The notes beneath the pieces are model-generated. The model ran no database searches. It was not told the DNA's origin and worked only from the letters and a program-made list of their open reading frames with translations. The translations under genes were made by a program, and so were the position numbers. A stretch of DNA of 64,000 nucleotides from Macrosoma leucophasiata (lineage: Eukaryota; Arthropoda; Insecta; Lepidoptera; Hedylidae): NCBI GenBank assembly GCA_036365455.1, contig JAWQUS010000023.1, positions 4,526,001-4,590,000 of the forward strand, in the 5' to 3' direction. How positions within the stretch are numbered: the first letter of the stretch is position 1; each line of letters starts with the position of its first letter. Of this stretch, positions 1-10,589 are shown piece after piece.

Positions 1-256
1 TAAGTCAGTCAGTCAGAGTCACAGTCCGAAATTCGAGTAAAGCGATGGCTACTTTACCAAAACATTTAAAATGAAGTTTTGGAGGCAAACTGAAAAGCCG
101 TGTTTTTGCACTGTTATTCTATTTCACTATACACGGGCACTGTAATAAGCCTATATCAAACAAAATGCCACCAACTTTATTTAATATAACTCAAAAATAC
201 ACCAATAAAATGAAATAAAATAAGAGCACCACACGCCTCTTTCAAGGTTCCCGCCA
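1..256 (-). repeat. family T repeat, copy 1 (cut by window start)
   Basis: This matches, in reverse, the repeats at 43713-44096 and 60448-60866. It shares the TTGGCGGGAA motif at its 5' end, a block around AGTGCCCGTGTA, and a block with GCCATCGCTTTACTCGA. The window edge removes its 3' end. Confidence 0.8.
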
Positions 257-789
257 AAAAACCCTCTTCAGTTTTTAAACAGCATTTTTAAATCGTAAAT
301 TACTGTTTTTTTTTTTTACTTTTAAATAAATAATTTTATTACTTAGTGCAATACTTATAACATAGTAGTGTCAATTTGTTTGTTTCTATTTAGGTAAGAA
401 TTTATATGAAATATATCGAATAGGCAAATAGCATATTTTTTTAACTTAATTGAAAATAAATATCTTTTGCCTTCCAACTCTAGTGATAAACATTTATAGT
501 AATGATCTTTTTAATAAGTTACTATAGAGATAAGTTTGTACTTTTTGTTTTTTTTTTTCCTAGTTGTTATAAACGTGCATAGCTAAATTGTGATTTAGTG
601 TTACATTTTGTTTTTTTTTTTAATAATATTGTAATGTACATAGGTAACTGCAAAAATATTTATGTAACAAAATTTTAAAGTTTTTTACTTACTTTATTTA
701 TTTTTTTTCGATTGTTATTATTATTGAACTTACTTTTGTTTCATATAATATTTAATATTGTAATATTTGAAATATAAGTATTACTGTGC
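257..789. other. unassigned AT-rich sequence
   Basis: Homopolymer T runs and short A/T tracts only. No exon with usable splice sites and no second copy was seen in the window. Confidence 0.5.
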
Positions 790-1385
790 GATATACAACG
801 TGTAACGGGAGTAACGCACACTCTCAAACACACCGATTAGAAAATCGAGTTATAATCATAAAACATGAACTGAAATAGCATGTTCATGTATTTATTTGTT
901 TTATATTTAAGAATCAAGTTGTCTTCGTTTTGTACAAACAGTATGTGGTGTACATACTGTTTGTACAAAATGAAGACAACTAGGCATGCTTAATTGCATA
1001 CTTACCCTACCTCTACCTACGGACGCACATAAAACACAAACCGTAACCTGCACTACCCCATTCAACACTTGCTAGTGTTAAGATTCATTTTCATTTTTTT
1101 TTCTTTTTTATGTATTTATTTCTTAAATTATTATTTACAATAAAATGCACGTCTCAACGAGTTCTAATATACTTTTATAGAGACTATCATTTTATTTTGG
1201 ATAGACGTTAGTCTCATATTCATTTGTATTGACTGTTCACCACATGGGTGACCACAATTTCCTTAGTTGTAATTAATTTTGGGACAAAATATTACCCATA
1301 TTTATAATGCCTGACATTGATTCGATTATCGATTCTGAACAAACTAGTTTCGGGTTGTTCAATTAATCCTGTTACACGTAGTATA
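790..1385 (+). mobile_element. family Q DNA transposon (MITE-like), copy 1
   Basis: The ends are inverted relative to each other: ATACAACGTGTAACGGGAGT at the left, and the reverse complement of a similar sequence ending CTGTTACACGTA at the right. The same roughly 590-bp body recurs inverted at 5812-7321. There is no transposase. A 30-base internal palindrome sits at 917-981. Confidence 0.7.
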
Positions 1386-1784
1386 TATATATTATATAGT
1401 AAGTATTTGTAAAGTAATATGTATTTTCTTGAAAAATAGTAATAAGGTCTCCCTAGATACTTATATAAGAATCTATGATTATATTTTAAATATAATTCAA
1501 ACCGGATTTCCATCAACGACTCTTCAACGATGTTTAGGTTAAATGGTTTCCATCTATTGTTAAATCTGTTGAAAATGTCATAAATCTCACCTAATTATTA
1601 GATCTGATTTACAATTTATTTTTAGACATAGTGCATAAGTTTGAATTACTTTAAGTTTATTCTCCATTTGGCTCTAACAGAAAATAATACTGAGTAGATA
1701 AACTTGTAATGCAAATAGAATGCTTGTGAGTTATCTTTGTTTGTTACACTTGAGCCATGTGTTTCGTCACTTGCCTCAAAATGC

Positions 1785-2050
1785 TTTTTTTATGTAATGG
1801 AAGTGGCAATCGAGCATGCAGTTCACATTGATGTTAAGTGATGACTGCAGCCTATAGACACCCACACAAAGACCAACGTCAAAATGCAGATGCGTTACCA
1901 CTCCTGAGGCCTAAGTTATTATGCCTCTGTGTCGAAAATTACATTACCGGAACACGATAGTGATGAACACTACTATTTAGCGGCCAGTTTATTAGGTAAT
2001 GCGGTGGTGCCTACGCCCGCGAGCTCCGTCACTTGAGCTCTACCAGAAGT
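1785..2050 (-). mobile_element. family A SINE-like repeat
   Basis: On the minus strand it runs from a CTGGTAGAG-type 5' end through GTGTTCCGGT-like and ACATCAATGTGAACTGCATG blocks to an A-tract. The middle has a small deletion. Confidence 0.75.
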
Positions 2051-2204
2051 AATTTTTCTAATACCTCAGTTTTTTTACAAAGTATGATGTTAGGTCAATA
2101 GCTGCGCTCATTGAAGTAAAACTACTCTTGCGAAAATAAAATTACAAGTTGCGCGGCGAAGTATCAGATGACGGCTACGGTTAGTATTTAAGAGGGTTCA
2201 CTAA

Positions 2205-2750
2205 TGATTCACCGACAAACGTTATGCAAATCTTCATTTCAAAACCAAAGTTTTGTACCCTATTAATTCCACTAATATATATAATTCCGCAAATGTATCA
2301 TTTCGCAACTCAACGATTCGTTTAATAATTATTTTGCAAACATTTTACTTCGCATATAATTTATTCTACAACAGCAGGTAATATCTATCAATTAATTAAA
2401 AAAAATATCGTTCGACCTTACCTGGCTGAGTCGATCTCTGCAGAATTTTTTTCAATTTTTAATGTTACAGTAAATTAGCACGTTTTTTTTCTATAGGTAA
2501 ATTATATGTTTCAAAACATTGCATTTGGGAAAACTGAACATATGCGTGATAAGTACTATGCGATATGAATTATTTATGAAGTGATGAGTTATGAAATGAA
2601 TAGTTCTGTAATTATCTGTTTGCCAAGTGAATTACTTATGTAGTGATGTAGTTGTGGATAGTTGAGATGTGAAACGAAATCGTTGCGAAACGTTGGTTTT
2701 GTAATGAAGAGATTTGAAATGTTTGTCGGTAAAATGAACGGGTACCATTC
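2205..2750. repeat. degenerate inverted-repeat element with AATGA-rich arrays
   Basis: CACCGACAAACGTTATGCAA at the left and TTTGAAATGTTTGTCGGTAA at the right are imperfect inverted arms with further similarity inward (TTCATTTC/GAAATGAA blocks). The interior is a run of degenerate 'TGAAGTGAT/TTATGAAATG' units. It looks like an old MITE. Confidence 0.45.
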
Positions 2751-3488
2751 ACTAGCCATACGAGGTCCCTTGACCCGATTTAAAAAAAACGCTATACTAT
2801 TTAAAGTGACCATCGGGAGATACAAGACGAGAAATAAAGGAAGACCTGACAAGACGTTACAACTGCAAGACGCAAACTTAAATTGAAGACAAGTCAATTC
2901 ACTTAATGATTTAAGTATGAATTGATTGTGGTGCATGTATATAATTTTTCAATCAGACGAATCGATCTATGAATGCGCTAACTTTTATACTATGATAAAT
3001 CTCTCATCAGTCTTCAAACAAGTATATTAAATTATTCTAACTCGCATCTCGTGGCTTGCCTTGCGAGTGTCTGCACACGGCTTATTATTTTAAACTTACT
3101 TTTACGAACGATAAACACTGCCATAGAATGATTTTATTAGGTTTAAAGTTAATATTAGTTAGTTAAATCCTGTGTGATGTATAGTGTGATTTATATACCT
3201 ATTATGTAGTTGCGTAAAAAAATAAAAGAGTCAAGTAATTTGACCCCGTCCACACGTTCTAACTATTAGTCAATCACCATCGGTGGTTTTGTGCCTCACT
3301 GATTGACGAATATGCCGATGTGTATTACTTTTCTCTTTTTTGTGATGGTTCTTCATTTGCACCAAGTGCTATTTGTATTTTTTATATTAAAGTATTGTAT
3401 TATTATTGGTTTGTTTTTATTGCGCTGTCCCTTAGTCACGTGTCCAACATAATAATAAAGGTGCGGGCCTACTGCGACGCATGCTGTG
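2751..3488. other. unassigned sequence
   Basis: AT-rich sequence containing ORFs on both strands around 2589-2936, which are mirror images of the inverted-repeat arms and flank. No exon could be supported. Confidence 0.4.
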
Positions 3489-3722
3489 CACCCATTATAC
3501 GTCCCACGGCTGGGCAGGAGTCTCTCCCTTTTTTGAGGGCAGGCCAGGAGGTTACTCCACCACGCTGCTCCAATGCGGGTTGGTGGAGATACGGGTTAGT
3601 GGCCAACCCGCTGTCGGATGTTTTTCAAGCCGCCCATAAGGCCTCCGACAAGGTTTGAAGACTGCTACCTATCGATAGCAATCGGGGCCGATGGCTTAAC
3701 GTGCCCTCCGAAGCACCGAAAA
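3489..3722 (-). mobile_element. family C SINE, 3' two thirds
   Basis: A diverged copy just beyond the 3' end of MTHFS. It keeps the CAGC(C)GTGGGACGTATAATG tail and stops before the 5S-like promoter part. Confidence 0.75.
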
Positions 3723-3761
3723 TAACAAAACACGGAAAAGAATAGTGGGTAATAACAAAAC

Positions 3762-3767
3762 TTTATT
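3762..3767 (-). promoter_or_regulatory. polyadenylation signal AATAAA of MTHFS
   Basis: On the minus strand AATAAA lies about 45 bases after the MTHFS stop codon, followed by T-rich sequence. The SINE fragment ending near 3722 is just beyond the expected cleavage site, so the 3' UTR would be short. Confidence 0.6.
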
Positions 3768-3812
3768 ATCATAATGAAAGATAATCTAATATGAGATGAG
3801 CCTCCGACTTCT

Positions 3813-3908
3813 TCAATCTTCAGCGTAGACCACTTCATCTATTCTCTGATCAAGTTCATCCATTGGTACTTCATCCACAATTTGACAGCTGAAAGCTACC
3901 GCTACGAT
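3813..3908 (-). CDS. MTHFS: MTHFS coding exon 4 (residues 166-196) and stop
   Basis: It follows a TTTATAG acceptor in phase 0, encodes IVAVAFSCQIVDEVP and ends VVYAED then TGA. This matches the family's C-terminal pattern (ALAF...VP...VDEV). The 129-bp intron before it holds part of a GGTTGCACCA-type MITE end near 3948. Confidence 0.93.
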   Translation of the reverse strand: MVAVAFSCQIVDEVPMDELDQRIDEVVYAED

Positions 3909-6900
3909 CTATAAAAGGTAATCATAGAATTTAAGGCTGGGTTGCACCATCTTACAACCTACAAGTATATTTAAAAAAAAATAAAGAAACTTCTTATAAC
4001 TGATTTCCTTCACATCTACTTATGCGCACATTTATACCTTAGGAGCCGTTTCAGGTTTGCTCCGGAGATCAGCTATACATCTGTCATAATAACCACCGCC
4101 GTGTCCAATCCTGCCGCCATCGCGGGTGAAAGCCACCCCCGGGGAGATGATCAAATCCAGACCTGGAAGTATTTTTGAAGTATGTATGTATGAATCTTCA
4201 CGCCAGGTTCCTAACGGGGTAGGTAGAGAGTGTGACGCGCCTGATATCCCGGTCCTAACACACCTCCCGTGCCTAATTTATTTTATTTTATGGGAGTGGT
4301 AAACACGCATGCAGGTCACATTGATGTTAAGTGATGACTGCAGCCTATAGACACTTACACGAAGTCCAAGGTCGTCAAAATGTAGATGCGTTACCACTCC
4401 TGAGGCCTAAGGTGTTATGCCTCTGTGCCGGAAATTACAGGGCCGTACACTACCACCTGACCGGAACACGATAGTGCTGAATACTACTATTTAGCGGCGA
4501 GTATATTAAGTAATGCGGTGGTGCCTATGCCCGTGAGCTCCGTCACTGGAGCTCTACCACCACTAAACTAAAGAGCACCACTATCCACCTTCATCATTAT
4601 TTTAAAAGTGAAATTTGAAAAATTTTGGCAGTCGATGAAACGAAATAGTGACAGTAAAATGAGACAGTCACATAAATCCATAAGATATAACGTGGAAGAA
4701 AATGAGATAGCAAGCATACAGTTTCCTTTAGTCGTATGAACATTCTTGAAGGTTTCACTCAGTGGCGTCGCGTGCCTTGGCCGGGGCACCGCATCAAAAT
4801 TTGTTTGGGGGCCCAGCCTACCCTTTTTAAGGGTCAAGATTTTCTACACTTTTGTTAAAATACAACTGAATATGAAAGCGAGGCAAAAAAAACGACTTTG
4901 GCCCTGCGTGCTCTCTAAGGCCTCCCCCACATTAGGGGTGCGCGTTATTCGGGCGTACGAAAAACCCAAGGGCGCTTCGTGAGTGTCGCGTTTTGCTGCC
5001 TTGCGTCGCTCACACGCCCATTACACACATTAGGCGTGCGCGTTCCTCACGCGCACGCCTAATGTGGGGGATGCCTAAGAATCTGTTCCATTCATTCATC
5101 GAAGGCGACAGGTCTCCTGACCTGATGTGCGCTACTGTAAGGAAAATACATATTTTTTCTGATTCTCAAGACTTACCACCAGTCTCCAAAGCATTTTCTC
5201 TCTTTTGCTCCTTAGCATGCTGCTTTATTCCATGCCTGGTCTTCGGCATTTGTTCAGAATCCCCTGGATCTAGCCGCAGCATGCTCATCTTCCCGCCAGC
5301 GTACTGGGGCACGAAGGCGGTGGCTCCTCTGGCCTGTATGTGCGCTATCATAGGTGCTGTGTCTACCTCCTGCTCCGTGCTCATAAATATGGCTATTCTT
5401 TTCGCAGCTTTGTAATACGGATGGTTGATTATCTGGAAGATTAGGCAGAGAGTTTTAAGGTGTTATAAATGAGGTGTGTTAAGCTTGGTAACTCTGGATG
5501 GCTAAAGGATGTGTACCACATTGTGTTGGAGTGTGAACGGAGCGCTACTTTAAGATCTTTAATATTAAAAGAGCACGATGTAGATTTAAGGAATTTAAGT
5601 GAAATCCAAAGCATCTTAGCTGACCCTTGGAGTGATATAAGTAAAATGCTTTACAATGGTATATGCAATATTATACATTCTTGATAAGGCGACATTAATT
5701 ATCAACCACGGGGCTGGCATAGTCGCACGACGACTCAAAGTCCCTAATAAATTATTACTACTCCGGTCCGCCGCGGCCGGTAGCCCAAGTTGCTCTATGA
5801 CCCTTAGGCTCGTATACAACGTGTAACAGGATTAAATGTACAACCCGAAACTAGTTTGTTCAGAATCAGTTTATTCATTTATTTCATATAATTAGGCTCC
5901 TGGAGAGCACTTTTACATCGTAATTTTTTTTAAACTAACCTAGAGTGAATAACCACTAATAATAATCAAAAACACATAATAAATTAAATAGACACTGAAT
6001 AATTTTGTATAATATGGAAAGCATCAATTATTTACAAATTCCTCCATTTCCCCATTTCAAAAGAAACTGAGAAAGGATGAATTTGGTCGTCATAATAAAG
6101 GTTATTCACTTGGCAGAATTCCAAGGGCAGTTAATGCTGAGAAGAACTCCGCCACTGAAGAAACTCAGTATAGCTCTTTTGAATTTAAACTTAAATCTAA
6201 TACAGTCTGTAAATCCAAAGTACAGGTTTTCGAAATAGCCTGGGAGCGATCGCTTCAATCCCATGGTGTAGTGTCATTAAGATAATCACATGTTTTATAA
6301 TAGTTGCACATGTATAAGCGTTTTTCGATAATTTTCTTAAATTTATTAATCGAAAGACTTTGAACATCTTCAGGTATTTTGTTAAAGAAGCGTATACATT
6401 GACCTCTAAAAGAATTACTCATCCTATGCAGTCGTGTTGTATTCACAGACAACTTGTGTTTGTTCATAGTATTCATATAATCATTAGCTCTACTAGGAAA
6501 TTCGCTAATATTTTTACGTACATACAGTACATTTTCGTAAATGTATTGCGAAGCTAATCGATAACCGAATCGATTTCAGGCATATTTAATTTTGATGTAG
6601 GTAATATTTTGTCACAAAATTAATTACTATTAAGGAAAATATGGTCACCCATTTGGAGAACAGTCATTACAAACGAAAATGAGACTAACGTCTATCCATA
6701 ATAAAATACTAGTCTCAACAACTTTATTAGAACTCGTTAAGCCTTTTTTTTATCATATATTTTAAGAAATAATTTGCGGCAATTAATCTTATTACTAGCG
6801 ATTGTTAAATCAGGGTACGCAGGTTAGGCTAGATCACATTGCAACAGTGTGCGTGTGTCAGTAGGTTCGTGTTGTATGTGCGGCTGTAGGTAGAGGTAGG

Positions 6901-9148
6901 GTAAGTATGCATAGGGTGTCTACGCTCGGATCTAATAACGGGATATCGTAAGGCGAGGACGGGGAGAAGGGTTACAAGGAGCGGGGCAACCAGCTGACCG
7001 CGCGCTGCGCCGGCCGCGGCCCGCCGCATTCACAATTCTACCTCTCAACGATCGTACATAATATCTGTATATCAATGTATAAAGTACTAAATAGCAAGAA
7101 TATTAGATATATTATACTTCAATCCAAAGTTTTGTTTTATTATAAACAGTGCATACTGTGCATACTGCTCGTACAAATTGAGGACGACTTATTTCTTAAA
7201 TATTTTTTTTTAAATATACTAAAATGTAATTTCAGTTCATGTATGTATACGAGTGATTTTAACTCGATTTTCTAATCGGGGTGTTAGAGAGTGTGCATTA
7301 TTCCTGTTATATGTTGTATACAGATCTCAGTCCTTGAGTCCACCTCTCTTCAGATCACGTTTTCTATACTAAACGATCCCGTTTATGCTGGTACTACTGC
7401 AAGTTCTTATCACAGACCTTCTGCTGCGTCACGAGATTACCAGAAACCGATAATATATAGACTACTTTAACCATGATAGTACCGGACTATGGATTGTTTA
7501 TATGGATGATTTATTTATTTCATAAATAAAATATGATTGAAGTGTTATACATATTTGATTATTTGTTAATTTCAATGATTAAAGTAGTCTATAGGTTATC
7601 GGTGTCTGGTAATCTCGTGACGTAGCAGAAGGTCTGTGATAAGAACTTGCAGTTTATTTCATCACTGCTTTCCTTAGTTTGTTTATACGCGATGATAAGA
7701 CAGATTATCTGTCTGTATGAACCATCTTCGGCATCGTATCTCATAAACAGTTTTTTTAAGGAAGCCCATGTCAGTCGCGTGCAGAGGGTTTTATTTAATC
7801 AGTAGATCACTTAAATACGCTTACACTCACACCTAGGGTTACCACCTCTTAGATGTGTAAATCCGGGAGAAAAAAAAACTTGAATATAATAACTTTTTAT
7901 TTTATTTTGAATTAATAACAACATAGAAATAATTGCATTCAATCAAAATACGACACAAGTGCATAGATTGCTGTTAGAATCAGACTAATAAGCGAACGAA
8001 TGAAACTTATAACTAACAAATGAGGAACGAAAATGAGTGAGACAAAGACGACGCATTCTCTCACGCACGTGGCTCAGAAAGAGACAATAAAATAAAGCAG
8101 GTATCTACACGCACGCAAATTAGTTTCTACGAAACTAGCTAGCTATCCACTGGCGAGTAGTGGCATCAGTGGCGAGATAGAAGCGAGAAGGATGCAAGAA
8201 TGCTGCCGAGAATTTACGCCGCTCTTAGCCATTTCGACATCGCGTGTAAACTTTTGAACAACTTGTTATTCCGAGAGAATATAGTATATTTTAAAAACCT
8301 TCCGGGAGACGGGATATTTTAATTTTCAGAGCTCGAATCCGGGCGATCCCGGAATTCCGGGAGAGATGGCAACCCTATTCACACCCCGCACTAGGTACAA
8401 ACCTGTGTCGTGGGTGCCGTTGTGCAACCGGCGAATCGTGGGTGTTTGTTGCATGTATGATAAAATGCATACATTTACCTCTGCCTACCTTTTCGGGGAT
8501 TACGGGCGTGAAGTTATATAGGTATAATGGTTTTCTAAATGTATACCCCCAAATATAGTATCACTATTTTTGTATCGTACTACGGTAGATATAGGATGTT
8601 AGGAATATCTAATTAGAAGGAATCACAGTTCAAGCAATACTATAAGTATAGGTTTATTCTAGATTCGAACAGAGATCTGTCTTACATCAAGTCAAGTTTA
8701 GGACTCCCTTTCGACACTTTCTCCTCATTATTTATTCACTATCTTTGGGTTTCTTTCTCCACTCCTTCATACTTCGACTCATATATATCAGGAAGTTTCC
8801 TGATCAGGTGCAAATTGGAACGCATCTCCAGACATCTAAAAATCAGAACGTCTCGCGCAAATCGAGACACCTAGCAAGGCTTTGCATGACCACTAATCTG
8901 CCATTTATTACTGCTATCACTGATTACTATGTTAGCCCGGTAGGAGTATCAAATTCATCACTTTTTCTAAACAACGCCCACAACAGAGTTCAGTGTCTTT
9001 TGGGGCGAATATTCCCTAAAAGATTCAAATTTACCTTTTCATATACAATTCTAGATTGGCGTTTCATTTCTTCAGGTGTAAGAGCACCGATGCGTTCCGC
9101 GATCTGCTCTCTGATCATCGCCTTCATAGGATTGGGCGTACGCTTCAT
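3813..9148 (-). CDS. MTHFS: 5-formyltetrahydrofolate cyclo-ligase, four coding exons
   Basis: MTHFS converts 5-formyltetrahydrofolate and ATP to 5,10-methenyltetrahydrofolate in the cytosol, feeding the one-carbon folate pool. The exons are 9035-9148, 5177-5432, 4038-4162 and 3813-3908. All introns are GT-AG (about 3602, 1014 and 129 bp), and joining the exons gives one uninterrupted frame of 196 residues plus TGA, close to the roughly 200 residues usual for animal MTHFS. Visible family features are an N-terminal helix with basic residues and a QSR motif, then KRIAIFMS followed by an acidic patch, FVPQY near residue 93, the TGGLDLIISPGVAF segment around 122-135, the nucleotide/phosphate loop GHGGGYYDR at 143-151, and the C-terminal DEVVYAED. 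No frame break is present, so the gene appears functional. The start at 9146-9148 fits the family's usual N-terminal length. It lies 5 bases after a polypyrimidine-CAG acceptor, so an upstream non-coding exon is inferred. Confidence 0.95.
4038..4162 (-). CDS. MTHFS: MTHFS coding exon 3 (residues 124-165)
   Basis: This exon is too short and too fragmented by splicing to stand out as an ORF. It follows a CTTCCAG acceptor and ends at a GTATAA donor. It encodes LDLIISPGVAFTRDGG and the glycine-rich GHGGGYYDR loop that binds the nucleotide/phosphate in this family. The exon boundaries restore the glycine codon shared with exon 2. Confidence 0.93.
4183..4275 (-). pseudogene. LINE family E 3' end in MTHFS intron 2
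   Basis: Short 3' fragment with GCACGGGAGGTGTGTTAGGA and the TACATACATAC tail, 20 bp upstream of MTHFS exon 3 on the gene's strand. Confidence 0.65.
4279..4563 (-). mobile_element. family A SINE-like repeat in MTHFS intron 2
   Basis: Nearly full-length minus-strand copy between exons 3 and 2 of MTHFS. It directly abuts a LINE tail fragment (4183-4275). Confidence 0.8.
4919..5075. mobile_element. MITE with TAA target duplication (Harbinger-like)
   Basis: The 157-bp element has ends GGCCTCCCCCACATTAGG and CCTAATGTGGGGGATGCC, flanked by TAA on both sides. A TAA duplication fits PIF/Harbinger elements. It lies in MTHFS intron 2, 101 bp from exon 2. The GCGTGCGCG blocks inside are palindromic. 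Confidence 0.82.
5177..5432 (-). CDS. MTHFS: MTHFS coding exon 2 (residues 39-124)
   Basis: It begins after a CTTCCAG acceptor with IINHPYYKAAKRIAIFMS and ends in NALETG with a strong GTAAGT donor. The last base starts a glycine codon completed by exon 3 (phase 1). It carries the central part of the fold, including the FVPQY strand and the MSMLRLD segment typical of eukaryotic MTHFS. Confidence 0.93.
5466..5815 (+). pseudogene. LINE ORF2 C-terminal end plus 3' flank
   Basis: The frame 5469-5684 reads GNSGWLKDVYHIVLECERSA then a leucine-rich stretch ending YNGICNIIHS. The HI.LEC spacing resembles the C-terminal zinc-knuckle area of I/jockey/R1-type LINEs. It is followed by 3' sequence with CGACGACTCAAAGTCCC and a MITE fragment (5752-5806). 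It lies antisense to MTHFS, in intron 1. Confidence 0.55.
5752..5806. mobile_element. family N MITE end fragment
   Basis: CTACTCCGGTCCGCCGCGGC then GTTGCTCTATG matches the right end of copy 1. Confidence 0.5.
5868..6555 (-). mobile_element. 5'-truncated LINE 3' end nested in family Q element
   Basis: The sequence interrupts the Q element between blocks that are adjacent in copy 1, with GATT on both sides as a likely target duplication. It encodes the C-terminal end of a non-LTR polyprotein at 6255-6476 (minus) and ends in AATAAACTGA-type 3' sequence. The same 3' tail occurs at 12034-12171. Confidence 0.75.
6255..6476 (-). pseudogene. LINE reverse transcriptase C-terminal fragment
   Basis: The fragment reads FFNKIPEDVQSLSINKFKK then a basic stretch and YYKTCDYLNDTTPWD. 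This resembles the extreme C terminus of CR1/jockey-type LINE ORF2, where a 'N.LP..V.....FK..L' pattern is common. The reverse transcriptase core is missing because the copy is 5'-truncated. Confidence 0.55.
7396..7653. mobile_element. fold-back element with ~75-bp inverted arms
   Basis: Arms 7396-7470 and 7579-7653 are inverted copies (ACTGCAAGTTCTTATCACAG...). The roughly 108-bp centre is AT-rich. No clear target duplication was found. It lies in MTHFS intron 1. Confidence 0.85.
7810..8425 (-). mobile_element. family L SINE fragment split by a hAT-type element
   Basis: Family L tail sequence is at 7810-7833 and 8386-8425 on the minus strand. The hAT-type element at 7834-8377 sits between them. 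Confidence 0.65.
7834..8377. mobile_element. non-autonomous hAT-type element
   Basis: The ends TAGGGTTACCACCTCT and AGAGATGGCAACCCTA are inverted repeats. The flanks CTCACACC and TTCACACC are an 8-bp target duplication with one difference. The 544-bp body has no transposase. It lies in MTHFS intron 1, inside a family L SINE remnant. Confidence 0.85.
8428..8519 (+). mobile_element. family B tRNA-derived SINE, 3' end fragment
   Basis: From CCGGCGAATCGTGGGTGTTT to CGTGAAGTTA; the tRNA head is missing. Confidence 0.7.
9035..9148 (-). CDS. MTHFS: MTHFS coding exon 1 (residues 1-38)
   Basis: The exon opens with ATG and MKRTPNPMKAMIREQ and ends KRQSRIVYEK before a GTAAAT donor. Five untranslated bases separate the ATG from a CAG acceptor preceded by a long T tract on the minus strand (9154-9168 region). 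The next methionine is residue 8 and could also serve as the start. The phase at the donor is 0. Confidence 0.9.
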
Positions 9149-9244
9149 TTTCTCTGAAAAAAAAAAAAACGTTAGATGTAGGTACCTGTAATCCGTAATG
9201 ACTATGAACACTACCATTTGGCACTAACTCTACCACCAGTAAGT

Positions 9245-9960
9245 ATACCTACTAAAAATATACAAACCTATATGTACCTATATGACTAATTAAGATTATC
9301 TACGTGGTACCTACATACAGTATAACAATAATTGGGTCATTAACCTATATTTCATATCAGTGAACACAGTAAGTACGAGTAACTTTCTCTATAATGTTGT
9401 GTTTTACTTATCCCCTAAGTAAACGTAAACCACAAAATATATTATTGCATGTTCTTACTTAGTTAATTAAACATTATAATAATAATTATACTTTATTGTA
9501 TCTTAAGTAGTAGGTAATTAGTCTAATAAGTCTACACGATTAGGTAGGTACACTCCGCATAACTCCCATCAATTAACTCTTCTATTTTACTTACTTTACC
9601 CTTTATCAACATCAAACATAAAATAATACACAACTTTGTTAAATCATACAAGTCCTTAAGAAATTAACTAAAATATTTTTAATGAATTATTATTTGTTTT
9701 GTGCTAAGAGAGCTAAAAATCAAGACAATTAATTGTATTTAATATTAGGAATGCATATTACCTATTCAGTTGACAGTAATACGGGCACACTTCTCTCTCC
9801 ACTGCTAAATTAACACTAAAATCTACATAAAACTAGCTGATGTTCTCTTACATCCATCCATTGATATCGTGTTGATATACTTTAATTACACTCACATGTC
9901 ACACACAATGACACACATGTAACCTAAACAAAACAATTTCGTTCACACGAGCTTCTGTGA
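9245..9960. other. unassigned AT-rich sequence upstream of MTHFS exon 1
   Basis: No repeats shared with the rest of the window and no clear exon. It is probably the 5' intron of MTHFS if the gene has an upstream non-coding exon. Confidence 0.35.
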
Positions 9961-9966
9961 CTACTT

Positions 9967-10110
9967 ACAATAACGCCATCTAGCTAAAAAGATGTGAAGT
10001 TAGTTATGCTGCCATCTAGTAAACATTGAATGAACCACGTACATAAACAGTCGTAGTTTTTAAACCTCCACAAAGATGGCGTCTTATCGGAATACGATAA
10101 GTGAAACGCT
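9967..10110 (-). promoter_or_regulatory. possible MTHFS 5' non-coding exon and promoter region
   Basis: An intron acceptor immediately before the MTHFS start codon requires an upstream exon on the minus strand. The clearest donor in the next kilobase is a consensus GTAAGT with its GT at 9967-9968 (minus strand). The exon start and promoter cannot be fixed from sequence alone, so this is inference. Confidence 0.25.
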
Positions 10111-10252
10111 GTCGACTAAGGTAGAGTCAATGGTAGAGCAAAAATTAAAAACTCAATTCCACACACTTGAGTAAATAGTAGGTAAATAAATAAAAAAGGA
10201 GGCACTAAATTCATCTTTGGAAAAGAATATTCTTAAAATGAGAGTGTAATTT

Positions 10253-10385
10253 CTTTTTATGTAACTAAGGTGCCAATCTAGCATCATATGCATAGTGATG
10301 ACTGCAGCTTATAGACATAAAGACCAAAAGTCGAAATTTAGATGCGTAGCCACCCCTGAGATCTTAGCATCATAGTAGGTATTCA
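10253..10385 (-). mobile_element. family A repeat, 3' half only
   Basis: A 5'-truncated diverged copy: the A-tract end and GATGACTGCAG block remain and similarity stops near GATCTTAGCATC. Confidence 0.55.
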
Positions 10386-10589
10386 GCGGGGTGAGATAGT
10401 TTGGGGTTCAAGGTTAGGCCCCTTCCCCCCTTTGTTCCGGGCCTATCTGCCCCCGCGTCATTGGGGGCGTGATCGTATCCTACAGGTTGAATGCTGACAC
10501 GAAAGGAAACCTCAATAACCCCGACTCTGTATTCTTTTGTTTTTAAATGAGCTTTTTAACCCTTTGTTTTTATGTATAAAAAAGTCACT

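Larger units (their letters stand above)
5812..7321 (-). mobile_element. family Q DNA transposon, copy 2, split by a LINE
   Basis: Inverted relative to copy 1 and lying in MTHFS intron 1. It starts GTATACAACGTGTAACAGGA and ends TCCTGTTATATGTTGTATAC. Positions 5868-6555 are an inserted LINE 3' end. It also has a GC-rich block (6916-7029) that copy 1 lacks. Confidence 0.75.

Noticed and set aside
2589..2936. 115-codon minus-strand ORF
   Set aside because: It spans an arm of the inverted-repeat element and its flank; the opposite strand is also open, so it is not convincing.
4759..4835. hAT end CAGTGGCGTCGCGTG
   Set aside because: A left end resembling known hAT ends is present, but no matching right end or 8-bp duplication could be found.
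8990..9217. 75-codon continuous minus-strand ORF as a separate small gene
   Set aside because: Its centre is MTHFS exon 1; the rest is intron read-through on both sides of clear splice sites.
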